Source: an uncultured Clostridia bacterium
Lineage (GTDB): Bacteria; Bacillota; Clostridia; Lachnospirales; Cellulosilyticaceae
Reading direction: 5' to 3'
Assembly: GCA_937921505.1 (NCBI GenBank)
Contig: CAKZUB010000068.1
Location: 1 to 64,000, forward strand
DNA: 64,000 nucleotides
Shown: positions 29,244 through 38,149 of the stretch, one piece after another
How the letters are laid out: every line of letters starts with the position of its first letter
Numbering within the stretch: position 1 is the stretch's first letter
Translations under genes and position numbers: made by a program
Notes under the pieces: model-generated
Seen by the model: only the letters and a program-made list of their open reading frames with translations
Told to the model about the DNA's origin: nothing
Databases searched by the model: none

Positions 29244-30071
29244 ATGGAGATATCTATTTCCAATATAGCTTGGGATAGGCAAGACGATGAACAAGTCTAT
29301 AGGATACTACAAGAGTATAAGGTTACAGGTTTAGATGTAGCACCAGCGAGAGTATTTGATAATCCTATGAAAATTTCTAAAGAGGATGGACAAGGGTTTA
29401 TTAAAGCAATAGGGGAAATGGGGTTACATCCAGTTGGAATGCAATCATTACTATTTGGAACAAGTGGTATGGCTTTATTTGAAGATGAAGCTACAAGAAA
29501 AACAACCATTAATCAGCTAAAAGCTATGATAGATTATGCTAGTAAAGTAGGTGTTACGAGATTAGTATTTGGATCCCCTAAAAATAGGTTAATAGGTGCC
29601 CAATCAAAAGAAATGTCTCAAAAATTAGCTTGCGAAGTATTTAGTGAATTAGGTGATTATGCAAAAGCTAATAGTGTTTATTTCTGTATAGAGCCTAATC
29701 CAGTTGAATATGGTGCTGATTTTATTACAGACACTTTAGAAGGTATTGAAATAGTTAAAAAAATCAATAATTCAGGTTTTAGATTACATATGGATTTAGG
29801 AACGATGATTATGAATAATGAGGATATAGATGAAGTAGTAAGAATGGGCATAGATGTTACGGAACATGTACATCTAAGTCATCCACATCTTGAGCAAGTA
29901 ATAGGTTTGGAAGACGTCCATAACAAGTTTTATGAGTCTTTAATCCATAATAAGTACCTAGGAACCGTAGCGATTGAAATGAAAAATTCTAAGCAGCCTG
30001 ATAACATAGATAGAGTAAGAGAAACCATAAAGTTTATTTCATCGATATATGGAGGAAACAAAGATGAATAA
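29244..30071 (+). CDS. Sugar phosphate isomerase/epimerase (TIM barrel)
   Basis: This protein belongs to the xylose isomerase-like TIM barrel family (275 aa). Metal-binding and catalytic acids are visible as CIEPNPVEYGADFI, LHMDLGTMI, VHLSHPHL and VAIEMKNS. Enzymes of this family isomerise or epimerise free or phosphorylated sugars and sometimes act in inositol or keto-sugar pathways. The start is 1 nt after the epimerase-like gene, with AAGGAG upstream, and its end overlaps the GT2 gene by 8 nt. Together they suggest synthesis of an unusual sugar moiety that the downstream GT2 loads onto a lipid carrier. Confidence 0.82.
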   Translation: MEISISNIAWDRQDDEQVYRILQEYKVTGLDVAPARVFDNPMKISKEDGQGFIKAIGEMGLHPVGMQSLLFGTSGMALFEDEATRKTTINQLKAMIDYASKVGVTRLVFGSPKNRLIGAQSKEMSQKLACEVFSELGDYAKANSVYFCIEPNPVEYGADFITDTLEGIEIVKKINNSGFRLHMDLGTMIMNNEDIDEVVRMGIDVTEHVHLSHPHLEQVIGLEDVHNKFYESLIHNKYLGTVAIEMKNSKQPDNIDRVRETIKFISSIYGGNKDE

Positions 30072-30861
30072 AGAGTGGCAGATACCTGATTATGAAATCA
30101 CTGAAATTAAACCCAAACATTCTAAGTATTGTGTATGTATTCCTGTTATTAATGAAGGTGAACGGATATTAGGTCAATTAGATAGGATTAAGCCTTTTCT
30201 TGACATGGTTGATGTACTATTACTAGATGGCGGAAGTACAGATGGTTCTACTGACATTACAAAGCTGAAAGAAAGAGGTGTAAGAACTCTTTTAGTAAAG
30301 ATAGGGCAAGGGAAGCTTAGTGCACAGCTTAGAATGGGTTATGCCTACGCTTTAGAACAGGGGTATGAAGGAACTATTACAGTAGATGGTAATGGAAAAG
30401 ATAATGTTGATGCTATTCCTAAGTTTATACAAGCATTAGAAGATGGTTGGGATATGGTACAAGGATCAAGGTATATAGCAGGTGGCCAGGCTATTAATAC
30501 GCCTAAGCTAAGGCATTTTGCGGTAAGGCTTATTCATGCTCCAGTAGTTTCTAAAGTAGCAGGCTTTAGATATACTGATACTACAAATGGTTATAGAGCG
30601 TACTCAAAAAGGTACTTATGTGACGATAGGGTACAGCCATTCAGAGAAATATTTAATACATATGAGTTATTAGCCTACCTATCAGTACGTGCACCACAAC
30701 TAGCATTTAAAACAAAAGAAGTACCAGTTACTAGGGCTTATCCTAAAAAAGGAAAAATACCTACTAAAATAAGCTTTATAAAAGGTAATTCTGATTTGCT
30801 TAGAATTTTAGGGGATTTAATACTGCATAAATATGATCCTGAACAAGGAAGTAAGTCATGA
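30064..30861 (+). CDS. GT2 glycosyltransferase (polyprenyl-phosphate sugar synthase-like)
   Basis: This is a GT-A family 2 glycosyltransferase of 265 aa. CVCIPVINEGERI is the start of the fold, LLLDGGSTDGSTD the nucleotide-binding segment, TVDGNGKDNVDAIP the metal-site region, and VQGSRYIAGGQAINTPKLR is like dolichol/undecaprenyl-phosphate sugar synthases. No C-terminal membrane helices are seen. The start at 30064 follows GGAGG with 8 nt spacing, better than the ATG at 30049 that precedes that site. It sits directly before two small flippase genes, consistent with making a lipid-linked monosaccharide for export. Confidence 0.85.
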   Translation: MNKEWQIPDYEITEIKPKHSKYCVCIPVINEGERILGQLDRIKPFLDMVDVLLLDGGSTDGSTDITKLKERGVRTLLVKIGQGKLSAQLRMGYAYALEQGYEGTITVDGNGKDNVDAIPKFIQALEDGWDMVQGSRYIAGGQAINTPKLRHFAVRLIHAPVVSKVAGFRYTDTTNGYRAYSKRYLCDDRVQPFREIFNTYELLAYLSVRAPQLAFKTKEVPVTRAYPKKGKIPTKISFIKGNSDLLRILGDLILHKYDPEQGSKS

Positions 30862-31211
30862 GGGCAATGATCGAATCATTAAAAAATAATAAAGTAGGAA
30901 TTATATTAATACTTATTACATCTCTTATGACTTCCATAGGACAGTTATTTTGGAAATTAGGACAGATAGGAGATAATAACTGGTTATATATTATAGTTGG
31001 ATTTGGATTTTACGGTATAGGAACAATCTTAATGATATTAGCCTTTAGATATGGGAGCTTTTCGGTATTGCATCCGCTCCTTGCATTTGGTTATATTTTT
31101 GGATTAGTATGGGCCAAAGTATTTCTAAATGAATCCATAAGTATTAACCAAGGGTTAGGAATAGGTTTTATTATAATAGCAGTAATCTTGATTGGAGGCG
31201 GAGATGAATAG
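30858..31211 (+). CDS. SMR/EamA-type small transporter subunit 1
   Basis: This is a 117-aa protein with four hydrophobic helices (about 13-32, 40-62, 70-88, 95-113) and no large loop, the build of small multidrug resistance/ArnE-ArnF type proteins. Its start overlaps the stop of the GT2 gene (ATGA) and its end overlaps the next transporter gene. In Gram-negatives the ArnE/ArnF pair flips a lipid-linked aminosugar. An equivalent two-subunit flippase for the GT2 product is the best reading here, but it is inference. Confidence 0.8.
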   Translation: MRAMIESLKNNKVGIILILITSLMTSIGQLFWKLGQIGDNNWLYIIVGFGFYGIGTILMILAFRYGSFSVLHPLLAFGYIFGLVWAKVFLNESISINQGLGIGFIIIAVILIGGGDE

Positions 31212-31536
31212 TAAATTTATAATTATCATAGTTTTATTTACTATGCTCGGTTCATATGGAAGTTATTGTTTTAAAAAAGCAGCCAGCCAGCCTATATTGT
31301 TAAAAATAATAGCGTCTCCTTTACTGTATATTGGTGGGATATTTTACTTGGTGAGTATGGTGGTTAATATTTATACATTAAAGTATGTTCCTTATAACAT
31401 AGTCTTTCCGCTTACCTCTATTACATATATATGGTCATTAATTTTATCTAAGATTTATTTACATGAAAAAATTACAACCAAAAAAGTTATAGGAATTGTG
31501 TTACTATGTATAGGAGCAGTTTTTATCGTTATTTAA
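31204..31536 (+). CDS. SMR/EamA-type small transporter subunit 2
   Basis: This is a 110-aa protein with four hydrophobic helices, similar in layout to the preceding subunit (PYNIVFPLTSITYIWSLIL near the third helix). The ATG at 31204 is chosen because GGAGGCGGAG lies directly before it. A TTG at 31192 would overlap that site. It overlaps the previous gene by 8 nt, indicating a coupled heterodimer. Together the pair is likely to flip a lipid-linked sugar made by the GT2 enzyme upstream. Confidence 0.8.
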   Translation: MNSKFIIIIVLFTMLGSYGSYCFKKAASQPILLKIIASPLLYIGGIFYLVSMVVNIYTLKYVPYNIVFPLTSITYIWSLILSKIYLHEKITTKKVIGIVLLCIGAVFIVI

Positions 31537-31588
31537 CATAAAAAGAATAAATAAGAAATATTAACGCTATGATTAAAGGACTGATGAT

Positions 31589-32707
31589 ATGAAAGCATAC
31601 GATAAAATAGTATTAGGAGCAGGAATATATGGGTTATACGCTGCACTTCACTGCGGCAAAAAAGGAGAAAAAGTACTTGTTCTAGAGTATGATTTGGGAG
31701 CATTTGAAAGGGCCACCTACATTAATCAAGCAAGAGTACATAATGGATATCATTATCCAAGAAGTTATTCAACAGCTATTAAGTCAAAGAATTATTTTGA
31801 TCGTTTTAATGGAGACTATGGTTTTTGCATACATAGTGAATTTAAAAAAATCTATGCTACATCTAAAGAATATTCATGGACTAATGCAGAGCAGTTCAAA
31901 AAATTTAGTCAAGCTGCTAATATAAAATGCATTCAAGTAGGTGCAGAACAATATTTTCATCCTAATATGTGTGATGGGATTTTTGAAACGTGTGAGTATA
32001 CCTATGATGCACATATATTAAAGGAATATTTCCTAACAGAATTAAAGAAATACTCCAATGTGGAAATTAAGTATGGCATAAGGCTAGAAAATATAGAAGA
32101 ACATACTAGCCACTATGAAGTAGTATTACAATCAGGTGAATTATATACAACAGATTATTTATTGAATTGCACATATGCATCAACTAATCAGATTACATCA
32201 AGGTTAGGGTATGAGTCGTTTAAAATTAAGTATGAGCTATGTGAAATTATTCTATGTAGTGTATCTAAAGAATTAGATGATGTAGGTATTACAGTTATGG
32301 ATGGTCCATTTTTTTCTATTATGCCATTCGGAAAAACAGGATATCACTCATTAACATCAGTTACATTCACACCACATATTACAAGCTTTGATGCCTTGCC
32401 TACTTTTGATTGTCAAAAAAATAAAGGCGTAGAGTGTACACCACAGCAACTTAATAATTGCAACAATTGTAAATATAGACCTGAGAGCGCATGGAACTAT
32501 ATGTCACAGCTAGCTAGAAAGTATTTAAATAATGATATGCAGTTTGAATATGTAAAATCACTATTTTCTATAAAGCCCATACTTATGGCTTCTGAGATAG
32601 ATGATTCTAGACCAACTGTTGTTAGGATATTTAATGATAAACCTAAATTTGTAAGCATTTTATCTGGTAAGATTAATACAGTTTATGATTTAGATAACAT
32701 ACTTTAG
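31589..32707 (+). CDS. FAD-dependent oxidoreductase (DAO-like)
   Basis: The N-terminal IVLGAGIYGLYAALH is a GxGxxG FAD-binding loop, followed by VLVLEYD with the ribose-binding acid and ARVHNGYHYPRSYSTA, which recalls glycine-oxidase/DAO and UDP-galactopyranose mutase-like folds. A cysteine-rich stretch (NNCNNC) near residue 290 is unusual and could bind metal. The product is 372 aa. Its place inside a glycan operon suggests oxidation or rearrangement of a sugar or lipid intermediate. The substrate is unknown. Confidence 0.78.
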   Translation: MKAYDKIVLGAGIYGLYAALHCGKKGEKVLVLEYDLGAFERATYINQARVHNGYHYPRSYSTAIKSKNYFDRFNGDYGFCIHSEFKKIYATSKEYSWTNAEQFKKFSQAANIKCIQVGAEQYFHPNMCDGIFETCEYTYDAHILKEYFLTELKKYSNVEIKYGIRLENIEEHTSHYEVVLQSGELYTTDYLLNCTYASTNQITSRLGYESFKIKYELCEIILCSVSKELDDVGITVMDGPFFSIMPFGKTGYHSLTSVTFTPHITSFDALPTFDCQKNKGVECTPQQLNNCNNCKYRPESAWNYMSQLARKYLNNDMQFEYVKSLFSIKPILMASEIDDSRPTVVRIFNDKPKFVSILSGKINTVYDLDNIL

Positions 32708-32722
32708 AAAAGGGGACTGCAT

Positions 32723-33667
32723 ATGAGCATAAACATAAAATTAGAAAAGAACTTTATTTCAGTAGTTGTATACGTTCAAAACCATGAAATGTATATAGCA
32801 GAATTTATAGATAAGGTTACTACTATACTTAAAGAGAGTTTTGAACGTTCAGAAGTTATATTTGTAAATGACTATAGCAGTGATGGTACAGTCAATATTA
32901 TAAAAGAAAAGTTTAAGCAAACTGGAAATATTGCTTGTACAGTTATTAATTTAAGTTATGAACATCAAGTAGAACGTGCAATGGTAGCTGGTCAAGATGT
33001 TGCTATTGGAGACTTCGTATATGAGTTTGATACGCCGATTATAGATTATAATACAGATGAGATTATGGGGTTATATTATACATGTTTAAAAGGATTTGAT
33101 ATAGTAAGTGCATCTTCAAATATTAACAAAGCCTCATCAAAGCTATTTTATAAAGTTTTTGAAAAGTATTCCAAAAACAAGGTAATACTAAATAGTGAAA
33201 GATTTAGGATTATATCACGTAGGGGAATAAATCGTATTAAAAATATTTCGCAAACTATACCCTATAGAAAAGCAATTTACTTTAACTGTGGATTGAAAGC
33301 AAAAAATGTCACCTTTACGCCTATCAATAATATGTCAAAAGAAGTAAATATATTGAAAACGCCTGAAAGACTAGACTTTGCTGCAGATAACTTATTATTC
33401 TTTACAAATATAGGATGGAAAATATCTTCAGCTATGTCTATAGCTATGGTTTTATTTTCTATAATAATAGGCGTATATACCTTTGTGACATGGATTGTTA
33501 ATCAAAATGTAGTAACGGGATGGACAACCACTATGATGTTTTTAGCTATTGCATTCTCAGGGTTATTTGTTTTAATGACTATTGCTATAAAGTATCTATC
33601 ACTAATCCTATTCATAAACACAAATAAACAAGATTATGTGTTTGAATCTGTAGAAAAGGTGAAATAA
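32723..33667 (+). CDS. GT2 glycosyltransferase with C-terminal membrane helices (GtrB-like)
   Basis: This is a GT2 domain (residues about 8-215) followed by two hydrophobic helices (about 233-255 and 268-292), the topology of GtrB/ArnC/DPMS-type polyprenyl-phosphate glycosyltransferases. The VIFVNDYSSDGTVNII segment binds nucleotide. The metal-site region reads YEFDTPIID instead of the usual DADLQ form, so donor handling may differ. It completes the operon started at 28304. Its stop lies 1 nt before the ATG of the frameshifted galU gene. Confidence 0.82.
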   Translation: MSINIKLEKNFISVVVYVQNHEMYIAEFIDKVTTILKESFERSEVIFVNDYSSDGTVNIIKEKFKQTGNIACTVINLSYEHQVERAMVAGQDVAIGDFVYEFDTPIIDYNTDEIMGLYYTCLKGFDIVSASSNINKASSKLFYKVFEKYSKNKVILNSERFRIISRRGINRIKNISQTIPYRKAIYFNCGLKAKNVTFTPINNMSKEVNILKTPERLDFAADNLLFFTNIGWKISSAMSIAMVLFSIIIGVYTFVTWIVNQNVVTGWTTTMMFLAIAFSGLFVLMTIAIKYLSLILFINTNKQDYVFESVEKVK

Positions 33668-33668
33668 G

Positions 33669-34543
33669 ATGAAGATAAAAAGGCGATTATACCAGCAGCA
33701 GGATTGGGAACTAGATTTTTACCTGCAACAAAAGCCCAACCTAAAGAAATGCTCCCAAGAGTAGATAAGCCTACAATTCAATATATCGTAGAAGAGGCAG
33801 TTGCTTCAGGAATAGAAGATATTATCATTGTTACAGGGCGTACTAAAAAATCTATAGAAGATCACTTTGACAAGTCAATAGAGCTAGAACAAGAATTAGA
33901 AAAGAAGGGAAATGAAGAATTATTAGAAATTGCGCGTAGCGTATCTGAAATAGCGAACATTTATTTTATTAGACAGAAAGAACCTAAAGGTCTAGGACAT
34001 GCTATTTTAACAGCACGCACATTTGTTGGAGATGAACCATTTGCAGTTTTGCTTGGAGATGATGTGATTACATCAGAAGTTCCTTGCCTAAGGCAAATGA
34101 TGGCTATGTATGAAGAGTATCAATCTACAATATTAGGGGTACAGGCAGTAGAATATAGTCAGGTAAATAAGTATGGTATTATAGCAGGAAAACAAGTTGG
34201 TGATAGAGTTTATACAGTTAAGGATATGATTGAAAAGCCAGGCATTGATAAAGCCCCTTCCAATATAGCGGTTCTTGGCAGATATATTATTACTCCAGGA
34301 ATTTTCAAGTATTTAGAAGAACAAGAAGTTGGTGCTGGAGGAGAAATACAGCTTACAGACTCTCTGAGAAAGCTTGCAAAAGAAGAGCAAATGTTTGCTT
34401 ATGATTTTATAGGTAGGAGATATGATGTAGGAAGTAAAATAGGGTTTTTACAAGCTACAGTAGAATTTGCACTAAATAGAGAAGATCTTAGACAAGAGTT
34501 TGAACAATATCTATTAGATGTTGTTAAGAAAATAAAAATATAA
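33669..34543 (+). CDS. galU: UTP-glucose-1-phosphate uridylyltransferase with apparent one-base frameshift
   Basis: GalU makes UDP-glucose from UTP and glucose-1-phosphate. From 33704 on the frame encodes GTRFLPATKAQPKEMLP, KPTIQYIVEEAV, VLLGDDVI and EKPGIDKAPSN, all typical GalU. The expected start, ATG at 33669, reads MKIKRRLY because the run of A at 33677-33681 is five long. Six would give MKIKKAIIPAAGLGTRF, the normal beginning. The GalU frame has no ATG upstream, only TTG at 33704 (which would remove the first 12 residues with part of the binding loop) and ATT at 33686. It is either a real mutation or a base-calling error. The remaining length is normal. Confidence 0.85.
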
Positions 34544-34614
34544 TATATAAAATTAGGAGTGGCATAGAAGTAATTTGCGTTACTGTTATTATATAATTAT
34601 AGATAGGAAATGAA

Positions 34615-35571
34615 ATGATAACAATAGTAATTCCAAACTATAACGGAAATAATTATTTGAGAAAGTGCTTAGATAGTATCTATGTACAGAAGTATACGGA
34701 TTACCAGATAATCATCATTGACAATGCTTCTACAGATGGCGATTATCAGTGGCTAAAGGGCTACAAAGATGTCATTTTTAAGCAGCTAGATAAAAACTAT
34801 GGTTTTAGTCGAGCAGTTAATGAAGGAATTAGACTTGCTAAGAGTGAATATGTACTGTTACTGAATAATGATACTGAGCTTTGTGAAGGTTTTTTAGAAG
34901 CACTATTAGATGTGATAATAAAAGATCCAAAGATATTTGGTGTAAGTAGTAAAATGATACAATATCAAGATAAAGGCCTTATTGATGATGCAGGAGATGA
35001 ATATACAGTTGTCGGCTGGGGATATAAGCGTGGAGATGGTAATAGTATTGAAGATTTTAAAAAGGAAGAAAGAGTATTTAGCGCTTGTGCTGGAGCTGCT
35101 TTATATCGTAAAGAAGTATTTGATAAGATTGGATATTTTGATGAGGCGTTCTTTGCCTATATGGAAGATATAGATATTAGTTATCGTGCTAATATTTATG
35201 GTTATAAAAATATGTATGCACCTCAAGCTAAAGTATACCATATAGGAAGTGCTACGTCAGGTGGGAGATATAATTCCTTTAAGATTAAACTATCTGCTCG
35301 TAATAATGTCTATGTGCCTTATAAAAATATGCCGCTTTTGCAGCTTATTATTAATATGCCCTGTTTATTATTAGGTTATATGGTTAAGCAAAGAGTCTTT
35401 GCTAGTAAAGGGTTTGGTAAAGAATATAAAGAAGGACTTATAGAAGGCTTCAAAACCTTAAGTAAAGTAAAGAAAATACCTTTTAGGTTTAGGAATATAC
35501 CAAATTATTGCTATATAGAATGGTTGCTTATTAGAAATATCTTTAAATATATAGTGACTAAGTTTAAATAA
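34615..35571 (+). CDS. GT2 glycosyltransferase, rhamnosyltransferase-like
   Basis: This is a 318-aa GT2 enzyme. TIVIPNYNGNNYLRKCLDSI opens the fold, IIIDNASTDG binds the nucleotide, LLLNNDTEL is the metal site and FFAYMEDIDISYR contains the catalytic acid pair. The combination resembles WbbL/RfbF-type rhamnosyltransferases, which use dTDP-rhamnose, and the RmlD/RmlC genes lie directly downstream. Donor specificity is inferred. The start is preceded by an AGG-type site 34605-34608. Confidence 0.88.
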   Translation: MITIVIPNYNGNNYLRKCLDSIYVQKYTDYQIIIIDNASTDGDYQWLKGYKDVIFKQLDKNYGFSRAVNEGIRLAKSEYVLLLNNDTELCEGFLEALLDVIIKDPKIFGVSSKMIQYQDKGLIDDAGDEYTVVGWGYKRGDGNSIEDFKKEERVFSACAGAALYRKEVFDKIGYFDEAFFAYMEDIDISYRANIYGYKNMYAPQAKVYHIGSATSGGRYNSFKIKLSARNNVYVPYKNMPLLQLIINMPCLLLGYMVKQRVFASKGFGKEYKEGLIEGFKTLSKVKKIPFRFRNIPNYCYIEWLLIRNIFKYIVTKFK

Positions 35572-35616
35572 CAGGGGATGTATTTTTATCAATTTTAAAA
35601 GAGTGGAGTTAAGCGC

Positions 35617-36525
35617 ATGAAGCTATCTATCGTTATAGTGAATTATAATACGTACACACTTACAAAGCAGACTATAGATTCTATTATTAAGAAACCAGAA
35701 GACTTTGCCTACGAAGTGATACTTGTAGATAATGCATCACAAGATAGTAGTATAGAGAAGCTCGCAGAGGACTATAAGCAGTTCATTATAGACAAACAAA
35801 TTATAGTCATTACAAATAGCTCTAATTTAGGTTTCTCTAAAGCGAACAATATAGGGATAAGGGCAGCGAGGGGAGACTATATATTACTTTTAAATTCAGA
35901 TACGTATCTTTTGGAAGAGTGCCTTGCTAACTGTATCAAGTATATTGAAGCATATAATCAACAATCTGAAAACAAAATCCTTAAAGCAGACGGCACAATC
36001 GGCGCACTGGGCTGCAAAGTAGTATTGCAAGATGACACACTAGACCATGCTTGCAAGCGGGGCTTTCCTACGCCAAGGGCGTCCTTGTATTACTTATTAA
36101 AGTGGGATAAAAAGAATCCTATAAAATACGGACAATATGATGCATTACATCTAGATGAAGATGAAATAGGCGAAGTGGATAGCCTGATGGGAGCCTTTAT
36201 GCTGATGCCAAGAAAAGTTTTAGATGAAGTGGGACTTTTAGATGAGACCTTTTTTATGTATGGGGAAGATATAGACTTATGTTATAGAATAAAACAAGCT
36301 GGCTATAAAGTACTTTATTATCCAAAGGCTCAGATTATCCATTATAAAGGTGGTAGCTCTAAAAAGAGACGAACTAAAGTTATCTACGACTTTCACAAGG
36401 CTATGTGGATATTTTATAAAAAACACTACACTAAAAAGTACAATATGGGGATAACTTTCATAGTATGGAGCGGTATATGGATTAAGTATGCTTTTGAGAT
36501 ATTAAAAAATGGGTTAAAGCAGTAG
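35617..36525 (+). CDS. GT2 glycosyltransferase, rhamnosyltransferase-like
   Basis: This is a second GT2 enzyme (302 aa) related to the one upstream: IVIVNYNTYTLTKQTIDSI, VDNASQDSS, ILLLNSDTYL and FFMYGEDIDLCYR carry the same functional blocks. A hydrophobic C-terminal stretch (about residues 270-295) may associate with the membrane. It probably adds a deoxy sugar such as rhamnose. GGAG lies 10 nt before the ATG. RmlD starts 38 nt after its stop. Confidence 0.88.
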   Translation: MKLSIVIVNYNTYTLTKQTIDSIIKKPEDFAYEVILVDNASQDSSIEKLAEDYKQFIIDKQIIVITNSSNLGFSKANNIGIRAARGDYILLLNSDTYLLEECLANCIKYIEAYNQQSENKILKADGTIGALGCKVVLQDDTLDHACKRGFPTPRASLYYLLKWDKKNPIKYGQYDALHLDEDEIGEVDSLMGAFMLMPRKVLDEVGLLDETFFMYGEDIDLCYRIKQAGYKVLYYPKAQIIHYKGGSSKKRRTKVIYDFHKAMWIFYKKHYTKKYNMGITFIVWSGIWIKYAFEILKNGLKQ

Positions 36526-36563
36526 TTCTATTAAGAGACTTACTAAGGAAAGGGTGATTTGGG

Positions 36564-37421
36564 ATGAAAGTATTATTAACAGGAGCTAATGGGCAATTAG
36601 GTTTAGAACTTCAAAAAGAATTAGGGGAAGCCAAAGAACAATATGAAATTCTAGCTACGGATTGTGATACACTAGATATTACAAGCTTAGAAGCAGTAAG
36701 ACAAGCATTAATAGCATATAAACCTCAGGTAGTTATCAACTGTGCAGCACATACAGCAGTAGATAAATGCGAAGAGGATATAGAGAATGCCTATAAAATC
36801 AATGCATTAGGAACTAAACATCTGGCTATAGTATGTGAAGAGCTAGGCTCAAAATTGATCCAGATCTCTACAGATTATGTCTTTGACGGAGAAGATCCAC
36901 AGCCAAGACGTGAAGATGATAAGACTAATCCACAAAGCATCTATGGAAGCAGCAAACTTCTTGGAGAAGAGTATGTTAAAACATTTTGTAAAAAACACTT
37001 TATCCTACGTACAGCTTGGCTCTATGGTGAAGGTAATAACTTTGTACGAACTATGCTAAAGCTTGCGGGGACAAATAAAGAGCTTAATGTAGTAGATGAC
37101 CAGTTTGGAAGCCCTACTTCAACCAAAGACTTAGCAGTGGCTATTATCCAGTTGATGCATACAGAATACTATGGTACCTTTCATGCGACATGTGAAGGGC
37201 AGTGCTCATGGTATGATTTTGCCTGTATGATTTTCGATCTTAAAGGGATAGATATTAAAGTTAACCCAGTAACAAGTAAGGAATTTGTGCGCCCAGCAAA
37301 AAGACCTACTTATAGTGTGCTTGATAATTTTATGTTAAAGCTTTACGGATTGAATAGATTTAGACATTGGGAAGAAGCTTTGAAGGATTATCTAGAGAAT
37401 GAAAATAATGAGGATGAATGA
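36564..37421 (+). CDS. rfbD: dTDP-4-dehydrorhamnose reductase RmlD
   Basis: RmlD performs the last step of dTDP-L-rhamnose synthesis, reducing the 4-keto group with NAD(P)H. GANGQLGLEL is the nucleotide-binding loop, VINCAAHTAVDKCEED is a family signature, STDYVFDG and the catalytic YGSSK (Tyr-x3-Lys) follow. At 285 aa it is family length. The stop is 1 nt before the RmlC start, so the two are coupled. Confidence 0.96.
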   Translation: MKVLLTGANGQLGLELQKELGEAKEQYEILATDCDTLDITSLEAVRQALIAYKPQVVINCAAHTAVDKCEEDIENAYKINALGTKHLAIVCEELGSKLIQISTDYVFDGEDPQPRREDDKTNPQSIYGSSKLLGEEYVKTFCKKHFILRTAWLYGEGNNFVRTMLKLAGTNKELNVVDDQFGSPTSTKDLAVAIIQLMHTEYYGTFHATCEGQCSWYDFACMIFDLKGIDIKVNPVTSKEFVRPAKRPTYSVLDNFMLKLYGLNRFRHWEEALKDYLENENNEDE

Positions 37422-37422
37422 A

Positions 37423-37989
37423 ATGAGTAAATTTAACTTTATCAAAACAAAGATCAAAGATTTATACATTATAGAACCAACAGTATTTGGAGATAGCCGC
37501 GGCTACTTTATGGAGAGCTATTCAAAGCGAGACTTTTTTGAGGCAGGGCTTACGATGGAGTTTGTACAAGACAACGAAAGCAAATCAAAAAAAGGAGTGC
37601 TTCGTGGACTTCATTTTCAGACAAAACATACACAGGGGAAATTAGTACGCGTCGTTCAAGGCGAGGTTTTTGATGTAGCGGTAGATATGAGGGACGGTTC
37701 TCCAACTTTCGGGTTGTGGGAAGGCGTACTTCTTACTGCAGACAATAAAAAGCAGTTTTATGTACCAGAAGGCTTTGCACATGGTTTTTTAGTGGTATCT
37801 GATGAAGCAGTATTTCAGTATAAATGTACAGATTACTATGCACCTGAATATGATGGAGGTGTTCTTTGGAATGATCCTGATATAGGCATTGAGTGGCCTC
37901 TTGAAGGTATAGATGAGGTTCTTTTATCAGATAAAGATAAAGCACAGCAGACTCTCAAGGAGTTTAAGCAGCAAGAAAATCCATTTTAA
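37423..37989 (+). CDS. rfbC: dTDP-4-dehydrorhamnose 3,5-epimerase RmlC
   Basis: RmlC epimerises dTDP-4-keto-6-deoxyglucose at C3 and C5, the third rhamnose step. The cupin carries LRGLHFQ with the catalytic His, then KLVRVVQGEVFDVAVDMR and YVPEGFAHGFLV, and CTDYYAPEYDGGVLWNDP with the active-site Tyr. The ATG at 37423 is preferred because GAGG (37410-37413) is 9 nt upstream, while the earlier in-frame ATGs lie inside rmlD. A degraded fragment of the same gene occurs at 42995-43075. Confidence 0.95.
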   Translation: MSKFNFIKTKIKDLYIIEPTVFGDSRGYFMESYSKRDFFEAGLTMEFVQDNESKSKKGVLRGLHFQTKHTQGKLVRVVQGEVFDVAVDMRDGSPTFGLWEGVLLTADNKKQFYVPEGFAHGFLVVSDEAVFQYKCTDYYAPEYDGGVLWNDPDIGIEWPLEGIDEVLLSDKDKAQQTLKEFKQQENPF

Positions 37990-38149
37990 ACAGCCTTTGA
38001 AGGTTTTTAACGAAGAAAAAGTACATTATTATGAAAAGAAGATCATCGCAGTTTAGGGTGAAAACAAATCTACTTGCAAATGGAGAATAAGGTGAAATAT
38101 ACTATAAGTAATATTTAAAACATTGCAAAACTTAGGGGGAGTGATTCAA

